Shown here: one piece after another, positions 33,731 through 42,710 of the stretch
Numbering within the stretch: position 1 is the stretch's first letter
Layout: every line of letters starts with the position of its first letter
Origin: Streptomyces sp. DH41
GTDB lineage: Bacteria > Actinomycetota > Actinomycetes > Streptomycetales > Streptomycetaceae
DNA: 64,000 bases
Assembly (NCBI RefSeq): GCF_029813785.1
Contig: NZ_JARVKY010000033.1
Span: forward strand, 1-64,000
Direction of reading: 5' to 3'
Notes under the pieces: model-generated
Database searches by the model: none
What the model was told of the DNA's origin: nothing
Seen by the model: the letters and a program-made list of their open reading frames with translations, nothing else
Position numbers and translations under genes: made by a program

Positions 33731-35056
33731 TCAGGGCTGTGCGGGCATGCTCCAGCAGTTGGAGCCGGCCGGCTTCCCGGAGAGGCGGTCGGTCAGCCAG
33801 GAGATGGCCTTGCCCTGGTCGGCGAGGAGCGGGGCGAAGTGGTTGAGCAGGCCGCTGCCGACGCCCGGCAGGACGACCGGGTCGTAGGTGACCTCCGCTC
33901 CCTTGCGGCACCAGTCCACGGCCAGCCGGCGGGACTGCTCGTGGGGGACCAGGTCGTCGCTGACACCCGTGGCCACGCGGACCGGGCTGCCGGGCTCGAG
34001 CTTGCCGATGCGCTGCTCTTCGAGGAAGGCCCGCAGCGTCGGCTCGGCCCCGATGACGTCACTGATCGACTGCCCGGTCTTCGTCCACTCGGTGCTGCTG
34101 TCGCCTCCGTACCCGAAGAGCGCGTCCCCGACGCACATGGTCGACAGGTCCTTCAGCGCCTCCTCACCGGCCGTGCTGATGTACCGCTCGGCGATGGGCC
34201 GCAGCGACGGCTCGGTCTGCAGGAAGCCGTTGAGCGACCAGCCCAGCGCGCCCGCCAGGTCGCCGCCGTCGATCGCCTCGGTTACCTCGGTCAGGTCGGC
34301 GGGCGGGGCGCCGGAGTAGGTGCCCGCCAGCTCGACGTCCGGGGCGTAGGACGGCTGGAGTTCGGCCGCGGCGGCCGTCGCCCCGCCGCCCTGGCTGTAC
34401 CCGAAGAGGCCGACCCGGGAGTCCGGGGTGACCGACGCCGAGTCGAGCAAGCGGGCGGCGCGTACGGCGTCCAGTACGGCGTGGGCTCCGTCGACCCGGT
34501 TGACGTAGGTGTGCAGCCGGTCGGTGGTGCCGAGGCCCACGTAGTCGGTGACGACGACCGCGACGCCGCGCAGCAGCAGCCGGTAGACCGACAGGTCCTC
34601 GTATCCCACCGACACCGTCTCGCCGTTGAGCGTCAGCGGATGCTCCAGGGCCATCGAGGCGGCGCACTGGTCGCCCTGGCCCATGGTGCCGGGTGCGAGG
34701 GCGACCAGGGGCCGCGGCCCGTCGCCGCGCCATTTCGCGGTCGGCTCGATGTAGGCGCCGGTCACGGCCACCGGTTCGCCGCCTGCGTCGGTGGACTTGT
34801 ACATCAGCCGGGTCGCGCGCCCCGGAAGGGGGCCGCCGAGACTGGGCAGGCTCAGCGCGAGACGCAGGGGTTCGCTGCGGATCAGCGCGCCGTCGGCGCC
34901 GGGCAGCGTCGCCGGCGGAGTGTAGAAGGCGGGTATCTCGACACCGCGGGAGACCTCCGTGGCCGAACCGGTGGCCGCGGCGGCCGGGACGGCCTGCGCG
35001 CCGAGGGCGAGCGCGACCGTGACGGCCGCGGCGAGCGTGCGTGGGCGTGAGGGCAT
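33731..35056 (-). CDS. Secretory lipase
   Basis: 441 residues. Signal peptide of about 28 residues ending VPAAAATG. The mature alpha/beta hydrolase resembles the secretory lipase (LIP) family, with the nucleophile elbow GYSQGG and probable Asp in GVSDDLVPH and His in LLNHFAPLLAD. Expected to be secreted and to hydrolyse acylglycerols or esters. The ATG at 35056 follows CAGGAGG. Two inverted TTAC/GTAA elements lie upstream. Confidence 0.88.
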   Translation of the reverse strand: MPSRPRTLAAAVTVALALGAQAVPAAAATGSATEVSRGVEIPAFYTPPATLPGADGALIRSEPLRLALSLPSLGGPLPGRATRLMYKSTDAGGEPVAVTGAYIEPTAKWRGDGPRPLVALAPGTMGQGDQCAASMALEHPLTLNGETVSVGYEDLSVYRLLLRGVAVVVTDYVGLGTTDRLHTYVNRVDGAHAVLDAVRAARLLDSASVTPDSRVGLFGYSQGGGATAAAAELQPSYAPDVELAGTYSGAPPADLTEVTEAIDGGDLAGALGWSLNGFLQTEPSLRPIAERYISTAGEEALKDLSTMCVGDALFGYGGDSSTEWTKTGQSISDVIGAEPTLRAFLEEQRIGKLEPGSPVRVATGVSDDLVPHEQSRRLAVDWCRKGAEVTYDPVVLPGVGSGLLNHFAPLLADQGKAISWLTDRLSGKPAGSNCWSMPAQP

Positions 35057-35131
35057 GGCGAACCTCCTGGGGAACCGCGGCCCGGTGGGGTCAGGGCCGT
35101 GGTCGCGCTGCTCCTGTGGGGTCACGGGACC

Positions 35132-35150
35132 GTAACCGGACAGGGGTTAC
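35132..35150. promoter_or_regulatory. Inverted repeat upstream of lipase, distal to start
   Basis: GTAACC and GGTTAC separated by 7 bp (35132-35137 and 35145-35150), 76 bp upstream of the lipase ATG. A TetR-like operator shape; no regulator gene is adjacent. Confidence 0.45.
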
Positions 35151-35169
35151 CGTGGGTAGCGCCATGCTT

Positions 35170-35185
35170 GTTACGGTTCAGTAAC
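35170..35185. promoter_or_regulatory. Second inverted repeat upstream of lipase
   Basis: GTTAC-N6-GTAAC (35170-35174 and 35181-35185). It shares the TTAC/GTAA arms with the element 20 bp away, which supports a common regulator. Confidence 0.45.
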
Positions 35186-35197
35186 TTGACGCGCTGT

Positions 35198-35517
35198 CTA
35201 ACAAGGATCACGCGGGAGAACCAGGCGGCTTCCGACGCGACACCGGTGACCGGCAGAGCCTGCCGCTCCGTCAGGGGACGGGTCAGACGCCCCGGCCGGC
35301 CGGGGTGCCCGCGCCATGCCCGGCCTCCCGCGCAGCCCGTGGGCCTGCGCGACGACCGCCTTCGCGTTGGTGATGCCCGTCAGGTCGGTGCGGAACGCGC
35401 CGACCCGGGAGCGGCCGGGCCGCACCATGACACGGTGCCGGCCCACCCGCTCCCGGGCGTCGAGGTCCACCACGGCGAGCACACGGTCACCGTCACCCGG
35501 CTTTCGGCCCGGTGCGC
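35198..35517 (-). other. Possible gene remnant after the siderophore permease
   Basis: About 100 codons on the minus strand, ending at a stop at 35198, keep strong third-position G/C (for example AFRTDLTGITNAKAVVAQAH near 35330-35390) but have no recognised family and no clear start. It could be a decayed gene end or chance. Confidence 0.25.
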
Positions 35518-37587
35518 CTACCGGCGGCTGCGGATCAGCAGGTACAGGAAGTACGGCGTACCGATGACCGCCGTCATGAGCCCCGCGCCGAGCTGGGCCG
35601 GGGCGATCACCGTGCGGCCGATCAGGTCGGCCGTGCACACGAGCGTGGCGCCGAGGAGGATCGCGACCGGCACGACCCGTACGTGCCGCCGGCCCACGAG
35701 AGCGCGGGCCGCGTGCGGGGCGACGAGCCCCACGAAGGCGATGGTGCCCGCACAGGCCACGGCCGCCGAGCTGAGTACGACGCTCAGCACCAGGAACCCG
35801 AGGCGGCCCCGAGCCACCCGCAGGCCGAGCAGCCGCGGGGTGTCCTCGTCCAGCGAGACCAGGTCCAGCTCGGTGCGCCGGGCGACGGCCACACCGATAC
35901 CGACGATTAGCGCCAGCGCGACCGGCACGACGTCCGGCATGGTCCGCCCGTAGGTGGAACCCGACAGCCAGGTCAGCGCCTTCGTCGCGTTGAACGGGTC
36001 GGTGAGCACGATCAGCAGGCTGATCAGTGCCGTCGTCGCGGAGGCGACGCCGATGCCGACCAGGACCAGCCGGTTCTGCTGGAAACCGCCCCGGGCGGCG
36101 AGCCCGAAGACGAGCACCGCGGTGACCGCGGAGCCCGCGAACGCCGCCCCGGCGATTCCCCACGTTCCGGCGGCCGGCACGGTGGTCACCAGCAGTACGG
36201 CGCCCAGCGCGCCACCGCCGGAGACGCCCAGGACGGCGGGCTCCGCGAGCGGGTTGCGGGTCACGGCCTGCACCAGCGTGCCGGACAGGGCGAGCGCCGC
36301 GCCCGCGCAGAGCGCGGCGAGCACCCGGGGCACCCGCGTGTCCAGGACGAAGGAGACGGCCCGTCCGGCCCGCCCCTGCGCCCAGTTGACGACGTCACCG
36401 AGCAGCAGCTTGCTGTCGCCCACCAGCACGGCGGCGATCACGAGGCCGATCAGGACGGCGACCAGGACGGCCACGGTGACCAGGAACACCGTCCGGCTCG
36501 GGATGCGCAGCCGGTCCGGCGCGCCGGCGCCGGCCGTGTCCTTCAGCCGCAACGCCATCACGACCAGGAACACGGCGCCGACCAGGCTGGTGACGACACC
36601 CGTGGGCACGGACACCGAGAGGTCGTCGGTGATGAGCGTCCGCAGCAGCACGTCCGAACCGAGGACGAGGGACGCGCCGGTGAGCGCGGCCGCCGGCATG
36701 GAGGCGCGGGAACGTGCGAAGCCGCGGAAGCGGCGGGCCAGCGGGCGGACGAGGGCGGGCGCGCACAGGCCGACGAATCCGATCGGCCCGGCGAGCGTGA
36801 CGGCGGCGGCGGACAGCAGCGCCGCAAGGACGACGACCGTGACCCGGGTGGCCCGGACCGGGACGCCCAGCCCGCGTGCGGCGTCGTCACCGAGCGCGAG
36901 GGCGTCCACCCGGCGGGCCATCAGCAGCAGCCCGGCCAGCCCGACGACGGCGACGGGCAGCATCTGCAGGACGCCGTCGAAGCCGTTCTGGGCGATGCTG
37001 CCCTGGTTCCACTGGTAGAGGCCGCCCGTCTGCTCGGGGAAGAGCAGGAGCAGCCCCTCCGTCATGGAGGTCAGTCCCAGCATCAGCGCGGTGCCGGCGA
37101 GCACCAGCCGTACGGTGCCCGTGCCCAGGCCGGACAGGCCCAGCACGACGGCAGCCGCCGCCAGACCCCCGGCGAAGGCGACCCCGGAGGAGGCGATCAT
37201 CGGCAGCGAGACGCCGGTGACTGTGGCCAGTCCGAGCGCCAGGTAGGAACCCGCGTTCACCGCCAGGGTGTCGGGGGAGGCGAGCACGTTGCGGCTGACG
37301 GCCTGGAGCGCCGCGCCGGCCATGCCGAGGGCGGCGCCGACCAGGAGGCCGGCGGTCATCCGGGGCAGCCGGGACGCGATCACGACGGACGCGTCGTCGG
37401 CGGCGGCCTGCCCGGTCAGTGCCTTGAACACCTCGGAAGGGCCGACGGCGGCGGTGCCCTGGGTGATGTCGACGACGGCCAGGACGGCGACGAGCAGGAC
37501 GAGCCCGGCCGTCACCGCGGCCGCGCCCGACCGGGACGTGGGAGCCGTCGACGGACGGACGGCGGGTTCGGTTGCGGTGACGGCCAT
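35518..37587 (-). CDS. Iron-siderophore ABC transporter permease, fused FecCD pair
   Basis: 689 residues, twice the usual FecCD length. Two homologous permease halves (about 25-340 and 355-685) lie in one chain, as in E. coli FhuB. Each half has the conserved loop that contacts the ATPase: ALGDDAARGLGVPV and SLDEDTPRLLGLRV. About twenty helices. It is the inner-membrane channel of the importer with the ATPase and lipoprotein encoded just upstream. ATG 37587 starts 7 bp after the stop of the binding-protein gene. Confidence 0.92.
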   Translation of the reverse strand: MAVTATEPAVRPSTAPTSRSGAAAVTAGLVLLVAVLAVVDITQGTAAVGPSEVFKALTGQAAADDASVVIASRLPRMTAGLLVGAALGMAGAALQAVSRNVLASPDTLAVNAGSYLALGLATVTGVSLPMIASSGVAFAGGLAAAAVVLGLSGLGTGTVRLVLAGTALMLGLTSMTEGLLLLFPEQTGGLYQWNQGSIAQNGFDGVLQMLPVAVVGLAGLLLMARRVDALALGDDAARGLGVPVRATRVTVVVLAALLSAAAVTLAGPIGFVGLCAPALVRPLARRFRGFARSRASMPAAALTGASLVLGSDVLLRTLITDDLSVSVPTGVVTSLVGAVFLVVMALRLKDTAGAGAPDRLRIPSRTVFLVTVAVLVAVLIGLVIAAVLVGDSKLLLGDVVNWAQGRAGRAVSFVLDTRVPRVLAALCAGAALALSGTLVQAVTRNPLAEPAVLGVSGGGALGAVLLVTTVPAAGTWGIAGAAFAGSAVTAVLVFGLAARGGFQQNRLVLVGIGVASATTALISLLIVLTDPFNATKALTWLSGSTYGRTMPDVVPVALALIVGIGVAVARRTELDLVSLDEDTPRLLGLRVARGRLGFLVLSVVLSSAAVACAGTIAFVGLVAPHAARALVGRRHVRVVPVAILLGATLVCTADLIGRTVIAPAQLGAGLMTAVIGTPYFLYLLIRSRR

Positions 37588-37594
37588 GACCCCG

Positions 37595-38581
37595 CTACTT
37601 CGTCAGCGCGCCGACGACGGAGTCGATGTACGCCTTCATCGACCCGGGACCACCGAACATCCAGATGCCGTCGTCCAGCCGGTGGACGTCGCCGGCCTTC
37701 ACGAACGGCAGGGACTTCCACACCGAGTTCTTCGCCAGCGCGCCGGTGAAGGGGGTCGCGGCCGGGTCCTCGTCGTTGCCGATGTAGGCGAACTGGACGT
37801 CCTTGGGCAGGGCGGTCAGGCTCTCGACGTCGGTGGAGCCGAGACCGTAGGCCTCGTCGCCCTTCACCTTCCAGGCGTTCTTCAGACCGATCGCCTCGTT
37901 GACCTCACCGATCAGCGAGGTCGCCGTGTAGGGGCGGATCGAGACCTGGTTGGAGGTCACGTAGCCGTCGGCGAAGGCGATCTCCTTGTCGGCCATCCCG
38001 GCGTCGGCCAGGGCCTTCTTGCCCTCGGCGACCTTCGCCTCGAAGTCCGTGCGGACCGTCTTCGCCTTGTCCGTGGTGCCGGTGGCCTTGGCGATGAGGT
38101 CGACGTTGTCGAGCATCTGCCCGATCTGGTCGGTGCCGTCGGCGGACTTCACCTCCAGCACCGGGGCGATCTCGCGCAGCTGCTTGACGGCGGCGGGCGG
38201 CAGGTCCGTGGTGGCGACGATGAGGTCGGGGGCGAGGGAGGCGACGGTGTCCATGCTCGGCTCGCCGCGGGTACCGATGTCCTTGGGGTCGTTCTTCAGC
38301 GGGACCGAGGTGTCCCACGTCTTGTAGCCCTTGACGTCCGCGACGCCGACCGGGTCGACACCCAGCGAGACGAGGCTCTCGACGACGTTCCACTCGGTGG
38401 CGACGACCTTGGTGGCCGGGCCGTCGAGCTTCACCTCGGTGCCCTTGCCGTCCTTGAGGGTGATGGCTTCCGAGGCCGCCTTCTTCTCGGACTTGTCGGC
38501 GGCGGGCTCGGTGGTGCCGCAGGCGGCAAGGGTGAGCGCCGCGGCGGTGGCGGTGGCCGCGGTGAGCAGGAGGCGTCTCAT
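37595..38581 (-). CDS. Iron-siderophore binding lipoprotein
   Basis: 328 residues. Lipoprotein signal with LTLAAC (Cys 21). A type III periplasmic binding protein fold of the FepB/FhuD group: RVVATEWNVVESLVSLGVDPVGVAD-like N-lobe, a long linking helix, and SVWKSLPFVKAGDVHRL near the C-terminus. It captures a ferric siderophore outside the membrane. It overlaps the ATPase gene by ATGA. Confidence 0.92.
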   Translation of the reverse strand: MRRLLLTAATATAAALTLAACGTTEPAADKSEKKAASEAITLKDGKGTEVKLDGPATKVVATEWNVVESLVSLGVDPVGVADVKGYKTWDTSVPLKNDPKDIGTRGEPSMDTVASLAPDLIVATTDLPPAAVKQLREIAPVLEVKSADGTDQIGQMLDNVDLIAKATGTTDKAKTVRTDFEAKVAEGKKALADAGMADKEIAFADGYVTSNQVSIRPYTATSLIGEVNEAIGLKNAWKVKGDEAYGLGSTDVESLTALPKDVQFAYIGNDEDPAATPFTGALAKNSVWKSLPFVKAGDVHRLDDGIWMFGGPGSMKAYIDSVVGALTK

Positions 38582-39438
38582 GAGGTGGTGCCGAGCCTTT
38601 CGGTTCGTATGTGGTGGCGGCCGATCGGGCGGGTGCGCAGCCGGCCGGTCAGGGGGTCGGTGTCGACGTCGATCCGGATGCCGTAGACGGCACTGAGGCG
38701 TTCCGGTGTCAGTACGTCCTCGGGCAGGCCGTCGGCGACGATCCGGCCCGCTTCGAGCAGCGTGATCCGGTCGGCGACGGCCGCCGCCTGGTCGAGGTCG
38801 TGCAGGACGACACCGACGGCGATCCCGTGGTCGTCCGCCAGGTCGCGGATGAGGTCGAGGAGTTCGACCTGGTAGCGCAGGTCGAGGTAGGTGGTCGGTT
38901 CGTCCAGCAGCAGTACGCCGGTCTCCTGGGCGAGGCAGCTCGCGAGCCAGACCCGCTGCAACTGCCCGCCGGACAGGTGGTCGGCGCCGCGGTCGGCGAG
39001 GCCGTCGACGCCGGTGAGCGCGAGCGCCCGGTCGACGGCGGCCGGACCGTCCGGATCCGGCCGCCCCCAGCGGCCCCGGTACGGATAGCGGCCGAACTCG
39101 ACGACGTCCCGCACGGTCAGCCCGCCCGGCGTCGGGCGCCCCTGTGTCAGCAGGGCGACGTACCGCGAGAACTCACGGGACGTCAGCGCCAGGCCGTCGG
39201 TGTCCCCGTCGATCCTCAGCGCGGCGCTGCGGGCACGCTGCAGCCTGGCGACGGTCCGCAGCAGCGTCGACTTCCCGCTGCCGTTCGGACCCACCAGGAC
39301 GGTCACTTCACCGGGCCTGAGCCTGACCGCGGCACCGTGCACGACATCGACACCGTCGTACGACACGGTCACACCCGTAGCCGACAGCTCATGACCGCGC
39401 AGGCGCGGCGTACCGGCTGCGTCTTCACCGAATCTCAC
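38578..39438 (-). CDS. Iron-siderophore ABC transporter ATPase
   Basis: 286 residues of the FecE/FhuC type. Walker A GPNGSGKST, Q-loop near LLTQGRPTP, signature LSGGQLQR, Walker B VLLLDEPTTYLD and switch His in VVLHDLDQA. It powers the adjacent permease. It is the first gene of the operon. The GTG at 39438 lies 7 bp after a -10-like TAACCT within the iron box, so the message may be leaderless. Confidence 0.92.
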   Translation of the reverse strand: MRFGEDAAGTPRLRGHELSATGVTVSYDGVDVVHGAAVRLRPGEVTVLVGPNGSGKSTLLRTVARLQRARSAALRIDGDTDGLALTSREFSRYVALLTQGRPTPGGLTVRDVVEFGRYPYRGRWGRPDPDGPAAVDRALALTGVDGLADRGADHLSGGQLQRVWLASCLAQETGVLLLDEPTTYLDLRYQVELLDLIRDLADDHGIAVGVVLHDLDQAAAVADRITLLEAGRIVADGLPEDVLTPERLSAVYGIRIDVDTDPLTGRLRTRPIGRHHIRTERLGTTS

Positions 39439-39443
39439 GTGGC

Positions 39444-39462
39444 GAAGGTTAGCCTAACCTAA
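39444..39462 (-). promoter_or_regulatory. Iron box (DmdR1/IdeR type)
   Basis: Read on the minus strand, TTAGGTTAGGCTAACCTTC matches 17 of 19 bases of the streptomycete iron-box consensus TTAGGTTAGGCTAACCTAA. It is immediately upstream of the ATPase GTG, so iron-loaded regulator would block transcription of the uptake operon. Confidence 0.9.
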
Positions 39463-39541
39463 AAAGCGCTGGTAGAGACGGGGCTCACACGGCGCTCGGG
39501 GCGACCGCCCCGCCCCGTCGGTCCCGAAGCGGCACGCGCTC

Positions 39542-40105
39542 TCAACTCGCTTTCCGGGGCTGGGATTTCCACAGTCCCGCACGGTTCAGGGACTGCGGGC
39601 AGTGAAGATAGATCTCGTCGATTTCCAGCAGCAGCGCCAGGTCCGGACGGCGGCCGTCCCGGGCCATCGCGTCGAAGAAGGGGGCGTCCGTGAGGAGACG
39701 GGCCCGGCCGTTGATCCGCAGCACCTCCTTGCCGCCGGGGATCAGGTAGAGCAGTCCGGCGTGCGGATTGTCCAGGATGTTGTGGAAGCTGTCCCCCCGC
39801 CGGTTGCCCGGCCGGTCCGGCAGGGCGACGGTGCCGGGGCCGAGCACGTGGGTGAATCCCGGGGCGTCGCCACGCGGCGAGACGTCGCAGTTGCCCCGCG
39901 CGTCGGAGGTGGCCAGCAGGCAGAAGGAGGAGCGGGCCAGGATGTCCCGGTCCTCGTCCGTGAGCCGGCCATGGACCTTGTCTATGACGACGGGCCAGGG
40001 CTCGCCCAGCAGTTCGCGCAGTTCCGCGCGCGAGCCGAGTTCGACCCAGCCCTCGTCGGTGACGGCGTCCGGCCGGTCTCCGGTCGCGTCGATCGTGTGC
40101 GGCAA
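39542..40105 (-). CDS. Pyridoxamine-phosphate-oxidase-like flavoprotein
   Basis: 187 residues of the PPOX/FMN-binding split barrel: SSFCLLATSDARGNCDVSPRGD, then NILDNPHAGLLYLIPGG and VLRINGRARLL. This matches the MSMEG_1061-type subgroup. Binds FMN or F420; the substrate is unknown. A TTG start at 40105 with GGGGAG upstream is used because no ATG or GTG precedes the conserved region. A GATAAT sequence on the minus strand (40171-40176) could be its -10 box. Confidence 0.82.
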   Translation of the reverse strand: MPHTIDATGDRPDAVTDEGWVELGSRAELRELLGEPWPVVIDKVHGRLTDEDRDILARSSFCLLATSDARGNCDVSPRGDAPGFTHVLGPGTVALPDRPGNRRGDSFHNILDNPHAGLLYLIPGGKEVLRINGRARLLTDAPFFDAMARDGRRPDLALLLEIDEIYLHCPQSLNRAGLWKSQPRKAS

Positions 40106-40196
40106 GGCCGGCTCCCCAGGTAGGTGCTTGTCGGAAGTGCGGGCTTCCGGCGGATGGTTGTACCTGGCACATTATCTGGCGTTAGGTCCGCCTTAC

Positions 40197-40231
40197 CCGC
40201 CGCCCGAGGGGACACGGAGCTCGGGCGGCGG
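40197..40231. terminator. Terminator hairpin
   Basis: A perfect 12-bp stem (CCGCCGCCCGAG / CTCGGGCGGCGG) with an 11-nt loop, 10 bp past the leftward radical-SAM gene. Confidence 0.8.
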
Positions 40232-40240
40232 TGCGAGGCC

Positions 40241-41422
40241 TCAGAAGGCGTACCGGATACGCAGCCAGGGTGCGTGGGCGGCGACGAGCCCACGGAGCCG
40301 CTCGACCGCCGCGGCCTTGACGGCGTTGCGGTAGCGCGCGTTCAGCGCGCCGTTCTCCGAGCGCTTGGCCTGCTGGAGCTCCGGCCGCCACAGCACCTCC
40401 TCGGCGCGCGGGTGCCAGCCCAGGTTCACCTCGTGCAGGTCCCGGTTGTGGGTCAGCATGATCACCTCGGCGGCGGCCTGCCGCTTGACCCGGTCCGGCA
40501 GGACGTCGTCGAGGTGCCGCAGCAGCTCCGCCCAGGCCTCCTCCCAGCCCGGCCGCACCACCACGGGGGAGAGGTTGAAGTGGACCTCGTAACCGGCGTC
40601 CAGGAAGTCGGCGGCCGCGGCGACGCGCTCGGCGACCGGGGAGGTGCGTACGTCCAGCAGCCGGGAGTCGTCCGGCGGCATCACGGAGAAGCGGATCCGG
40701 GTCCGGCCGCGCGGGTCGAGGGCGAGCAGGTCGGGGTTGACGAACTTGGTGGCGAAGGAGGCCTTGGCCGTCGGCCACTGGCGAAAGGCGTGTACCAGGT
40801 CCGCGGTGTTGTCGCAGATCAGGGCGTCCACCGAGCAGTCGCCGTTCTCGCCGACGTCGTAGACCCAGGCCTTGGGGTCGCACTGGTTGGGTTCGGGCTT
40901 GGGCCCCTGCCGGGCGATGTGCCGGCCCAGGTGGGCGATGATCCGGTCCATGTTGGTGAAGACGGTGACCGGATTGGCGTATCCCTTGCGGCGCGGCACG
41001 TAGCAGTAGGCGCACGCCATGGCGCAGCCGTTGGAGGCGCCGCGGGCGATCCAGTCCGCGGACCGGCCGTTGGGGCGGATGGTCAGCGTCTTCCGCTCAC
41101 CGAGGACGAGCGTCTCGCCCTTGACGCGCACCCAGCGATCGACGTTGCCCTCGTTGCCGTGCAGGCCGGGGATGCGCCAGTGGGAGTCCACCTCGACGAC
41201 GCGGGCCTCGGGGAACCGGGCGATCACCTGCCGGCCGCGCTCGGAGGCGGCCGCCGCCGGCTCGGCGTGGATCTCCCGCACCGGCAGCAGACGGCGGGCG
41301 GCGGCGGAGTCCCGGAAGAGCGGTCCGGCGACCGGCCGCGGGGCCGGCGGCCCGGGCGCCAGGGCGTCGAGGCCGAAGAGGGTGCCGGAGCCGTCGTCTG
41401 GTGCGGTGGACGGGTCGTGCAT
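40241..41422 (-). CDS. Radical SAM protein, spore photoproduct lyase family
   Basis: 393 residues. The [4Fe-4S]/SAM motif is NGCAMACAYCYVPR (Cx3Cx2C) at about residue 115. Sequences after it (AKASFATKFVNPDLLALDPR, RIRFSVMPPDDSRLLDVRTSP, EVIMLTHNRDLHEVNLGW) match the spore photoproduct lyase family. Streptomycetes do not form endospores, so the usual thymine-dimer repair role in endospores does not apply directly; a DNA-repair or other radical role is possible. The ATG at 41422 follows CCGGAG. Confidence 0.85.
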   Translation of the reverse strand: MHDPSTAPDDGSGTLFGLDALAPGPPAPRPVAGPLFRDSAAARRLLPVREIHAEPAAAASERGRQVIARFPEARVVEVDSHWRIPGLHGNEGNVDRWVRVKGETLVLGERKTLTIRPNGRSADWIARGASNGCAMACAYCYVPRRKGYANPVTVFTNMDRIIAHLGRHIARQGPKPEPNQCDPKAWVYDVGENGDCSVDALICDNTADLVHAFRQWPTAKASFATKFVNPDLLALDPRGRTRIRFSVMPPDDSRLLDVRTSPVAERVAAAADFLDAGYEVHFNLSPVVVRPGWEEAWAELLRHLDDVLPDRVKRQAAAEVIMLTHNRDLHEVNLGWHPRAEEVLWRPELQQAKRSENGALNARYRNAVKAAAVERLRGLVAAHAPWLRIRYAF

Positions 41423-41599
41423 GAGGGCTCCGGTACGAGAGTGCGCGGCGGACCGGAATCGGCTTCGACGCGCCGCGGACGGTCCCGTCCCTCCACTGTA
41501 CGAAGCGCGCGGTGTCTTCCGCCGTGTCACGCACCCCGTCGGGGGCATACGCGTGACACGGCACCGGTCCGGTGCCCCCGATCCGAAGGGATGTACACC

Positions 41600-41776
41600 G
41601 TGCTCGCCATCATCGCGGCGGTCCTGTTCCTCATCGCCTGGCTGATCAACGCGGCGGAGATCTCGACCAACGACATCTTCACCTCCACCAACGTCATGCT
41701 CATCGGCCTCGCCCTGCTGGCCCTGCACGTAGCCGGCATCGGCAGTGGCTGGGCGTCGCGCGGACGCCGCCGCTGA
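41600..41776 (+). CDS. Small membrane protein
   Basis: 58 residues with two helices (about 1-20 and 34-50) and a basic tail GWASRGRRR. The GTG at 41600 has AAGGG at good spacing; the ATG at 41591 touches the same AAGGG and is less likely. Function unknown. It is divergent from the radical-SAM gene. Confidence 0.6.
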   Translation: MLAIIAAVLFLIAWLINAAEISTNDIFTSTNVMLIGLALLALHVAGIGSGWASRGRRR

Positions 41777-41801
41777 GCCGCCGCCCCCGGGCCCCTCCCG
41801 G

Positions 41802-42593
41802 TCAGGGGATACGCGCCACGCCCGCGTAGATACCGCTCTCCTCGGGCGCGGGCGGCTCCTGGTCCGCGCCGTACCACTCGGTGGCCGTGACCAGGCCGGG
41901 CGGCATCGGCTCCAGTCCCTCGAAGAAGCGCGCGACCTCGTCCCGGGTGCGGAAGCCGAGCCGGATGCCGCCCTTGGCGTACTGGGCGATCACCTGCTCG
42001 GCCAGCTCCGGGAAGAGGTCGATCGCGGCGTGCGAGAGGACCAGGTGGCTGCCCGACGGGAGAGCCCCGACCAGGTGGCGGACGATGCCGTGGGCGTCCT
42101 GCTCGTCCGTGACGAAGTGCATCAGGGCGATCAGCGACAGGGCGATCGGCCGGTCGAAGTCCAGGATCTCCCGGGCGTGCCGCACGATCCCGTCCGGCTC
42201 CCGGACATCGGCCTGGATGTAGTCCGTGGCCCCCTCGGGACTGCTGACCAGCAGGGCCTCCGCGTGGCGCAGGACGATCGGATCGTTGTCCGCGTAGACG
42301 ACCCTGGCCGCCGGTACCGTCCGCTGGACGATCCGGTGGAGGTTGGGCTCGGTCGGGATACCGGTGCCGATGTCCAGGAACTGGTCGATGCCCCGAGCGG
42401 CGAGAGACGCCACCGCACGGTTCATGAACGCGCGGTTCTGCCGCGCCGCGTCCCGCGCCTGGGGCGGCAGCGTCTCGCCCACCGCCTCGTCGACGGGGTA
42501 GTTGTCCTTGCCGCCCAGCAGCCAGTCGTAGACACGTGCCGGGTGGGCCCGGCCGGTGTCGATGTGGGGAGGCTGGGAATGGTCCGTCGTCAT
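41802..42593 (-). CDS. SAM-dependent methyltransferase, DUF574 type
   Basis: 263 residues. Opening RAHPARVYDWLLGGKDNYPVD and the SAM site QFLDIGTGIPTEPNLHRI are characteristic of the streptomycete methyltransferase family PF04672 (DUF574). VVYADNDPIVL supplies the acidic residue that binds the ribose. The target is unknown. The ATG has GGAG upstream. Confidence 0.9.
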   Translation of the reverse strand: MTTDHSQPPHIDTGRAHPARVYDWLLGGKDNYPVDEAVGETLPPQARDAARQNRAFMNRAVASLAARGIDQFLDIGTGIPTEPNLHRIVQRTVPAARVVYADNDPIVLRHAEALLVSSPEGATDYIQADVREPDGIVRHAREILDFDRPIALSLIALMHFVTDEQDAHGIVRHLVGALPSGSHLVLSHAAIDLFPELAEQVIAQYAKGGIRLGFRTRDEVARFFEGLEPMPPGLVTATEWYGADQEPPAPEESGIYAGVARIP

Positions 42594-42710
42594 GGCAGGC
42601 TCCGTGCTCCGGGAGGTGACGCTCCGCCGCAATTTCCGATCATCGTACTGTCCTGCGGACCGTGCCATGTACCGGGCGACATAAGGGAGTTGCCGGTCGT
42701 TCCGCGAGGG

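Noticed and set aside
40182..40195. TTAGGTCCGCCTTA upstream of the PPOX-type gene as a second iron box
   Set aside because: The half-sites resemble TTAGG but are 4 bp apart, not 9 as in the consensus, and the TTAGGCTAA core is absent.
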